The notes under the pieces: model-generated
What the model saw: the letters and a program-made list of their open reading frames with translations, nothing else
The model's database searches: none
What the model was told of the DNA's origin: nothing
Origin: Competibacteraceae bacterium UBA2792
GTDB taxonomy: Bacteria > Pseudomonadota > Gammaproteobacteria > Competibacterales > Competibacteraceae
Length of the DNA stretch: 11,385 nt
Direction: 5' to 3'
NCBI GenBank assembly: GCA_002352125.1
Contig: DEHU01000017.1
Location: 7,162 to 18,546 of the forward strand
Shown here: positions 7,004 to 11,385 of the stretch, piece after piece
How the letters are laid out: every line of letters begins with the position of its first letter
Numbering within the stretch: position 1 is the first letter of the stretch
Position numbers and translations under genes: made by a program

Positions 7004-7011
7004 ATCTCCTT
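7004..7011 (-). promoter_or_regulatory. Ribosome binding site of the yccA-like gene
   Basis: On the minus strand AAGGAGAT lies 9 bases before ATG 6994. It is a near-consensus Shine-Dalgarno and decides between the two adjacent ATG codons. Confidence 0.75.
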
Positions 7012-7055
7012 AGGGGTTAAAAACTATCGATATTGACCATGCGTACACGCGAAGG

Positions 7056-7068
7056 GTTCACTTTGAAC
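7056..7068. repeat. Short palindrome upstream of the yccA-like gene
   Basis: GTTCA-CTT-TGAAC is a perfect 5-bp inverted repeat with a 3-base centre, about 60 bases upstream of the yccA-like start. The heptamer ACTATCG occurs at 7023-7029 and 7067-7073, and in reverse complement at 7116-7122. A regulator site is possible but not recognised. Confidence 0.25.
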
Positions 7069-7196
7069 TATCGGTCACAACGCGCGGTACCGTCGAACCA
7101 TGATATAGGGGTTGACGATAGTCTTTCAAAGCCTTCCGCTGCGCTTGATATCCAAAATATCGGTCGATCATGGCTGCGGGCAAACGATGCGGCGGG

Positions 7197-7448
7197 GTCG
7201 CGCAGGTTGGTCGGCAGCACGATCAGCGCTCGCTTGCGCTGCCGGGTCATGACCCGGTTAACCGCCTCGGCGTAATCCGGCAGTTCCAGGGTGGGTTGCA
7301 GATCGTAGACGCCGTCGATCACCGCACTCGACGTCCCCGGTCCCGAGCGGGGCGCCAGCCAGCGCTGTTCGCCGCCGAAGCTCTGCACGCCGACCGCGTC
7401 GCCTTGGCGCAGGGCGACGTAGGCCAGATCGAAAACTTTAAACAGCAT
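7197..7448 (-). pseudogene. Remnant of a DUF58 family gene
   Basis: About 84 codons read clearly as the C-terminal half of the DUF58 core: YVALRQGDAVGVQSFGG, then a RWLAPR motif, YDLQPTLELPDY, and RALIVLPTNLRD. DUF58 proteins are usually around 300-450 aa, have N-terminal membrane segments and a conserved Y-PGD-x-R-x-IDW motif, and often sit beside MoxR ATPases. None of that is present. The frame is open upstream only to a stop near 7520, and that stretch does not resemble the family. Downstream of NLRD (below 7197) similarity also stops, although the frame stays open to 7068. The translated frame is undamaged, so decay may be recent, or the piece may survive as a short ORF (7068-7448, 126 aa). 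No Shine-Dalgarno precedes its ATG. This is the main content of the 540 bases between the yccA-like and DUF805 genes. Confidence 0.7.
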
Positions 7449-7498
7449 GGAACGGATCAGGCGGCGAAAAAAGAGAACGTCGCGGTCACAGAACTGTA

Positions 7499-7527
7499 TT
7501 GCTAGTCGTTCGTAAGGCGCCTAAAAT
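7499..7527 (+). promoter_or_regulatory. Candidate sigma-70 promoter of the DUF805 gene
   Basis: TTGCTA (7499-7504) and TAAAAT (7522-7527) are separated by 17 bases, with four of six and five of six consensus matches. Initiation would fall at about 7534, only a few bases before ATG 7537. The mRNA would then be almost leaderless, which agrees with the absence of a Shine-Dalgarno. Confidence 0.5.
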
Positions 7528-7536
7528 TTTTATGAA

Positions 7537-8100
7537 ATGAATCAGAGTAATGACATAGGTAATTCCAGTCCTTACCGACCGCTACGTAGCGCTATTGCGC
7601 CTGCGCCGCCGGCAGCTTACGGTGAAATCAAAGTATTTTCTGTTCGGGGTCGCTTGGGCCGGGTGCGTTATATCGGCTATGCGGTGGGGTTAGGCTGGCT
7701 GCTCAGCCTCGCGGGCGGTCTGCTCGGGGAAACTATTGCGCCGCTCGAAAGCAATGGCGGTTCGCAGATATCGTTGGCCGGCGGCGCGTTCGTCGTTCTA
7801 GCGTTGGCGATATCCGTTCTGCTAACCGTCCAGCGCTTGCACGATTTCGACGCCAGGGGCTGGTGGGTGTTGCTGGTGCTGGTGCCGCCGGTCAACTTGG
7901 CGTTTTGTTTAGCGCTGCTGATCGTGCCCGGTACCCAAGGCTCCAACCGCCTCGGCAATCCGCCGCCACCCAATACGGCGGGGGCGATCATCCTTGCGCT
8001 GGTATTGCCGATGGCCGCGGTTGCCGCCGTGGTTGCCGCCGTTGCCATGCCCGCTTACCGGCATTATCTCGAACGCGCTCCGGCAACGGGTCAACCGTGA
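7537..8100 (+). CDS. DUF805 domain membrane protein with pilin-like C-terminal helix
   Basis: This is a 187-aa inner-membrane protein of unknown function. A proline-rich, disordered N-terminus (1-30) precedes a DUF805 domain: FSVRGRLGRVRYIGY (34-48), a membrane segment, VQRLHDFDARGWW (98-110), further membrane helices, and the terminal PGTQGSNRLGNPPPP (131-145). All the usual DUF805 signatures are present. A fourth hydrophobic stretch (149-170) then runs into AVAMPAYRHYLERA (168-181). This resembles the N-terminal helix of type IV pilins, where GILAAIAIPAYQDY is typical, but it sits at the C-terminus without a prepilin cleavage site. ATG 7537 fits homologues, which begin with a short NPY/PYRP-type leader. 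It is not obviously an operon partner of the HD-GYP gene, since 76 bases separate them. Confidence 0.85.
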   Translation: MNQSNDIGNSSPYRPLRSAIAPAPPAAYGEIKVFSVRGRLGRVRYIGYAVGLGWLLSLAGGLLGETIAPLESNGGSQISLAGGAFVVLALAISVLLTVQRLHDFDARGWWVLLVLVPPVNLAFCLALLIVPGTQGSNRLGNPPPPNTAGAIILALVLPMAAVAAVVAAVAMPAYRHYLERAPATGQP

Positions 8101-8131
8101 GCGCCGCGCACCCAATGCACCGAACCGCGTT

Positions 8132-8152
8132 TCGGATGAAATCCGATGAAAT
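8132..8152. repeat. Small hairpin and GATGAAAT direct repeat before the HD-GYP gene
   Basis: TCGGAT (8132-8137) pairs with ATCCGA (8141-8146) around GAA. GATGAAAT occurs at 8135-8142 and again at 8145-8152. There is no T-tract, so it is not a clear terminator. Confidence 0.25.
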
Positions 8153-8176
8153 ACGGCAAATGCTACGGAGATTTGG

Positions 8177-9424
8177 ATGAGCGTCACGATCGATCTCGGA
8201 CAAGCGATTCATGCGTTGGCGGACGCCCTTGATTTGGTGGGCGTGGATAAGGTGCTTCATGGCAAGCGGGTCGCAGCCATGGCGTGGCAGTGCGGCCGGG
8301 CTTTAGGAATGAGCGAGCCGGAAACGGAAGATTTGTTTCATGCTGGGTTGTTGCACGACTCCGGCGTATCGTCTACGCATATCCATCATTGCTTGATCGA
8401 TCAACTAGACTGGGAAGGCGCCGAATTTCACTGCTTCAAGGGGGGCGAATTGCTCGGGCAATTTGCCCCCCTGTCCCATTTGGCGCCCATCGTTCGCTAT
8501 CACCATACCCATTGGGAGATGCTGCATGCGCTGGATGTTGCCGAGCCGGTCGTGCGCTCGGCTAACCTGATTTATCTAGTCGATCGGGTAGATGCGCTGA
8601 TAACGCCCCACTACGAGCGCGATCTCCTGTTGGCTCGACATGCCGTCCGCGACACGGTTTGGCGCTTGAGCAGCTCTTTTTTTGCCCCGGAGCTGGTGGC
8701 GCTGTTTCTGGATCTGTCCGATAGCGAGGCGTTTTGGTTGAGTTTGGAGGCCCGTCATCTGAGCCGTCTCATCTACGAACGCGAGCGGGCATATCGGTTG
8801 ACGCCGATCAGTTTTCCCGAATTGCGGCAATTGGCGCTCATTTTTGCCCAGGTCGTGGATGCCAAAAGTCCGTATACCATGGAGCACTCGCTCGGTACGG
8901 CGCGGCTGGCGCGATTTTTGGCCGAGCGGATAGGGCTGCCGGTCGAGGTCTGCGAGAAAATAGAAGTGGCGGGGCTATTGCATGATCTGGGTAAGCTGCA
9001 AGTGCCGGACGAAATTTTGGAAAAGCCTGGACCGTTGAGTCGCGAGGAGCGCTCGTTGATCGAGCGCCATAGCTTCGAAACTTATCAAATTTTGCGCGGC
9101 ATCGCTGGCCTGGAGGACATCGCGTTGTGGGCTGCCTATCACCACGAAAGGCCCGACGGCGGCGGTTATCCGTTCCGTTGCAGCGGAACGGAGCTGACGC
9201 TCGAAATGCGCATTATCGCCGTGTCCGACGTGTTCCAGGCGCTAGCTCAGCGCCGGCCCTACCGACGATCGTTGCCGCCGGCCCAGATTTTGGAAATGTT
9301 GCGAGCTTTCGTTGCCCAGAATCGATTGGATGAGGAAATCGTGGAACTGATCGGGCAAAATCTGGACACATCCTGGCGGTTGGCGACTAGTCAGGAGACC
9401 GAGCCGGGAACCGCCCGGCACTGA
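8177..9424 (+). CDS. Tandem HD / HD-GYP domain phosphodiesterase
   Basis: This 415-aa soluble protein has two related metal-dependent HD domains. The C-terminal one is a canonical HD-GYP domain, a family that hydrolyses cyclic-di-GMP (or cGAMP in some members). It carries H237, HD at 269-270 with K273 (HDLGK), H298, HHE at 322-324, DG at 327-328, GYP at 330-332 and D351. The N-terminal copy (about 20-145) keeps probable metal ligands H28, H60, D61, H109/H110 and D136, but its HDxGK is HDSGVS, its HHE is HHT, and the GYP motif is gone. It is therefore probably regulatory or altered in activity. There is no receiver or sensor domain. ATG 8177 has GGAG 7 bases upstream. The gene precedes a GGDEF-EAL regulator, which fits a cyclic-di-GMP role. 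Substrate and activity are inferred from motifs. Confidence 0.9.
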   Translation: MSVTIDLGQAIHALADALDLVGVDKVLHGKRVAAMAWQCGRALGMSEPETEDLFHAGLLHDSGVSSTHIHHCLIDQLDWEGAEFHCFKGGELLGQFAPLSHLAPIVRYHHTHWEMLHALDVAEPVVRSANLIYLVDRVDALITPHYERDLLLARHAVRDTVWRLSSSFFAPELVALFLDLSDSEAFWLSLEARHLSRLIYERERAYRLTPISFPELRQLALIFAQVVDAKSPYTMEHSLGTARLARFLAERIGLPVEVCEKIEVAGLLHDLGKLQVPDEILEKPGPLSREERSLIERHSFETYQILRGIAGLEDIALWAAYHHERPDGGGYPFRCSGTELTLEMRIIAVSDVFQALAQRRPYRRSLPPAQILEMLRAFVAQNRLDEEIVELIGQNLDTSWRLATSQETEPGTARH

Positions 9425-9425
9425 T

Positions 9426-9456
9426 TCGGGCTCGCTGGCAAGCTCGGCGAGCCCGA
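9426..9456. terminator. GC-rich hairpin after the HD-GYP gene
   Basis: TCGGGCTCGC (9426-9435) pairs perfectly with GCGAGCCCGA (9447-9456), giving a 10-bp stem with an 11-base loop that starts right after the TGA stop. No T-tract follows on either strand, so it may stabilise the mRNA end or act as a Rho-assisted or weak terminator. Confidence 0.5.
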
Positions 9457-9587
9457 CCGGCTCAAACGAAATGCGGCGATCTTGCCGGTCGGCGAGGGGT
9501 ATCGGCGGAGGCGATTTTGCAGGCGGCGGCTTGCGGGGGGATCGGCGAAAACGAGTGGTTGGTGGCGAGTATCGACGAAGACGATTT

Positions 9588-11385
9588 ATGAACGGAGAAA
9601 ATAATGATGATCGGATTACGATCTTGGTGGCCGACGATGACCCGGTGACGCGATTGCTCGCTGGCGAAATCTTGGAACGGGAAGGTTTCGCCGCAAGAGT
9701 CGTAGAAAGCGGCGAGATCGCGCTCGCCCTTTTTGCCAGCTACTCTTTCGATTTGGTCCTGCTCGACGTGGTAATGCCTGGACTGGACGGCTTCGACACA
9801 TGCGCGCGACTGCGCCAGATGCCGGCCGGAGCGCATATCCCGATCTTGATGGTGACCGGGCTGGACGACGAGTCCTCCATCCAGCGCGCCTACGGCGCGG
9901 GCGCCACCGATTTCATCACTAAACCGCTCAACGCGCTCATTCTCGCCCAGCGAGTGCGCTACGTCCTGCGAGCCAGCGCCGCCATGCGGGAGCTGGCTTG
10001 GCGGGTCGATTTCCAGCGGGTGCTGATCGAGACCATTCCGGTTCCGATCGTGGTGGAGGATGCCCGGGGTGGGTGCCTGCTGTGCAATCCTGCCTGGGAG
10101 ACGCTGGTGGGCCGGTCGCTTGCGGAGATGGCGGGCGGCGTGCCGCAGATGGTTGGCCGCGGGATACCGAAACCGGCGGTGCTCGCTCCCGAAGTCGACG
10201 ACGATGGCCGTTGGCAACAGCAGGTTTACGAGACCGAGGTAGTCGGCGCCGGCGCCGAGCCGCGTTCGGTCATCGTGCATCAGGCAGCGTTTACCCTGCC
10301 GGCGTCGGGCGAACCCGGCGTGATCAGCGTCGTGCTGGACATTACCGAGCGCAAGAAAAGCGAAGAGCATCTGCGCTTGGCCGAAACCGTTTTCCGGACC
10401 GCAGCGGATGCGATCATGGTGACCGATGCGGCGGGCGTCATCAAATCGATCAATCCCGCATTCACGACCGTTACCGGCTATCAGCCGCGGGAGGCGATCG
10501 GTTTGACGCCTCGTTTGCTGGAATCCGGACGCGAAGACGATCAATTCTTCGCCGATGTGTGGCGGAGCCTGCGCGAGACCGGCAAATGGTCTGGCGAGCT
10601 GTGGCAGCGCCGCAAAAACGGCGAAATCTATCCGGTGTGGGAAACCATTGCGGCGGTCCACGCTCCGGATGGCCACGTCGTCGAATACGTGGCTTTCTTT
10701 AACGATATTACCGCGCGCAAACGGGCCGAACAGGAAGTTTTTCATCGCGCTAACTATGACCTGTTGACCGGCTTGCCCAACCGGAATTTGTTGTGCGAAC
10801 GGTTGGACCAAACCCTCAAGCAAGCGCGTCGCTACAGTCGGCGAGCGGTGTTGATGTTCGTCGATCTCGACGGTTTCAAACAGGTCAACGACACGTTGGG
10901 GCATGGTGTGGGGGACATGCTGCTCTGTCAGGTCGCCGCGCGGTTGGGCGTGTGCGTGCGCGATACCGATACCGTGGCTCGGCAGGGCGGCGACGAGTTC
11001 GTGGTCGTGTTGCCGGATATGGCGGACGAAGAGGATGCCAGCGTTGTCGCGGAGAAGATTATCGCCCGGTTGACCGAACCGTTCGATTTGGGTGGAAACG
11101 TCGTTCGCATCGGCGCCAGCGTCGGCGTCGCGTTTTATCCCGACCACGGAGCCAGCGCGGAGCAGTTGTTGCGCCATGCCGATTTGGCGATGTACCAGGC
11201 CAAGCTTGCAGGGCGTGGCGCTTATCGGATATACGAGCCGGCCATGACCAACAAGGCCGCTCGACAGGCTTCGTTCGAAAACAACCTGCGTCTTGCTCTG
11301 GAACGTAAAGAGTTCGCGGTTTATTACCAGCCGATCCTAGAAGTGGACAGCGGCCGGTTGGTGGGGGCCGAGGCGCTGCTGCGCT
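9588..11385 (+). CDS. Response regulator with PAS-PAS-GGDEF-EAL output (3' partial)
   Basis: This is a cyclic-di-GMP turnover protein controlled by phosphorylation; its 3' end lies beyond the window. There are 599 codons visible. The receiver (10-125) has D16-D18, phospho-Asp D60 (LLDVVMPG), T90 and K112. PAS1 spans about 140-255, ending ITERKK. PAS2 spans about 262-381. The GGDEF domain begins near YDLLTGLPNR (390), with an intact GGDEF at 467-471 and an RxxD inhibitory site at R458-D461, five residues before it as in PleD. The EAL domain starts near 564 with YYQPI and the EALLR motif at 595-599, the last codons seen. Cyclase activity is predicted; phosphodiesterase activity cannot be judged without the rest of the EAL domain. 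ATG 9588 fits receiver starts (ITILVADDD follows) but has only a weak GAAG Shine-Dalgarno. The frame is also open from an ATG at 9471. The kinase acting on it is not known. Confidence 0.92.
   Translation, partial: MNGENNDDRITILVADDDPVTRLLAGEILEREGFAARVVESGEIALALFASYSFDLVLLDVVMPGLDGFDTCARLRQMPAGAHIPILMVTGLDDESSIQRAYGAGATDFITKPLNALILAQRVRYVLRASAAMRELAWRVDFQRVLIETIPVPIVVEDARGGCLLCNPAWETLVGRSLAEMAGGVPQMVGRGIPKPAVLAPEVDDDGRWQQQVYETEVVGAGAEPRSVIVHQAAFTLPASGEPGVISVVLDITERKKSEEHLRLAETVFRTAADAIMVTDAAGVIKSINPAFTTVTGYQPREAIGLTPRLLESGREDDQFFADVWRSLRETGKWSGELWQRRKNGEIYPVWETIAAVHAPDGHVVEYVAFFNDITARKRAEQEVFHRANYDLLTGLPNRNLLCERLDQTLKQARRYSRRAVLMFVDLDGFKQVNDTLGHGVGDMLLCQVAARLGVCVRDTDTVARQGGDEFVVVLPDMADEEDASVVAEKIIARLTEPFDLGGNVVRIGASVGVAFYPDHGASAEQLLRHADLAMYQAKLAGRGAYRIYEPAMTNKAARQASFENNLRLALERKEFAVYYQPILEVDSGRLVGAEALLR

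Noticed and set aside
9462..11177. 571-codon open frame on the minus strand opposite the GGDEF-EAL gene
   Set aside because: It is a mirror frame of a clear REC-PAS-PAS-GGDEF-EAL gene in GC-rich DNA. It is rich in His, Gln and Arg with no domain or membrane pattern, and the plus-strand motifs are intact throughout.

Overview
The window reads as chromosomal DNA of a GC-rich gammaproteobacterium. The codon use is strongly GC-biased, and the gene content points the same way: a BarA-like hybrid histidine kinase, a YccA-type Bax inhibitor-1 protein, DUF805, HD-GYP and GGDEF/EAL proteins, and a CHAD protein. An environmental lineage such as the Competibacteraceae or a relative would fit, but that placement is inference and was not tested. 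I see no insertion sequence, phage gene, tRNA, rRNA or CRISPR array.

Layout. Positions 1-1791 (+) hold the 3' part of a hybrid sensor kinase (HisKA, HATPase, receiver, HPt). A convergent MFS transporter follows at 1934-3187 (-). It is divergent from a CHAD-domain protein (3250-4248, +) and an MmgE/PrpD-family protein (4325-5611, +). Next comes a 240-base AT-rich island (5612-5850) that stands out against its surroundings. It holds a T9 tract, a perfect 10-bp inverted repeat, an extended -10 promoter, and what looks like an unannotated small RNA of about 90 nt. That RNA would have a 12-bp first hairpin, two anti-Shine-Dalgarno-like pyrimidine segments and a textbook intrinsic terminator. The terminator ends directly at the ribosome binding site of a 113-aa HNH-type protein (5851-6192, +). 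A shared terminator (6250-6276) separates this from a YccA/Bax inhibitor-1 membrane protein (6302-6994, -).

The 540 bases upstream of the yccA-like gene contain a truncated remnant of a DUF58 gene (7197-7448, -). Then come a DUF805 membrane protein with a pilin-like C-terminal helix (7537-8100, +), a tandem HD/HD-GYP phosphodiesterase (8177-9424, +) and a REC-PAS-PAS-GGDEF-EAL protein (9588 to the right edge, +).

How the genes work together. The right third is a cyclic-di-GMP signalling cluster: a predicted phosphodiesterase sits next to a phospho-receiver protein that combines cyclase and EAL domains. The left edge is a phosphorelay kinase whose partner is not in the window. The middle genes (transport, polyphosphate-binding CHAD, MmgE/PrpD) look metabolic and not obviously linked. 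The best candidate for something undescribed is the small RNA at about 5748-5839. It could act in trans on ribosome binding sites or in cis as a leader of the HNH gene.
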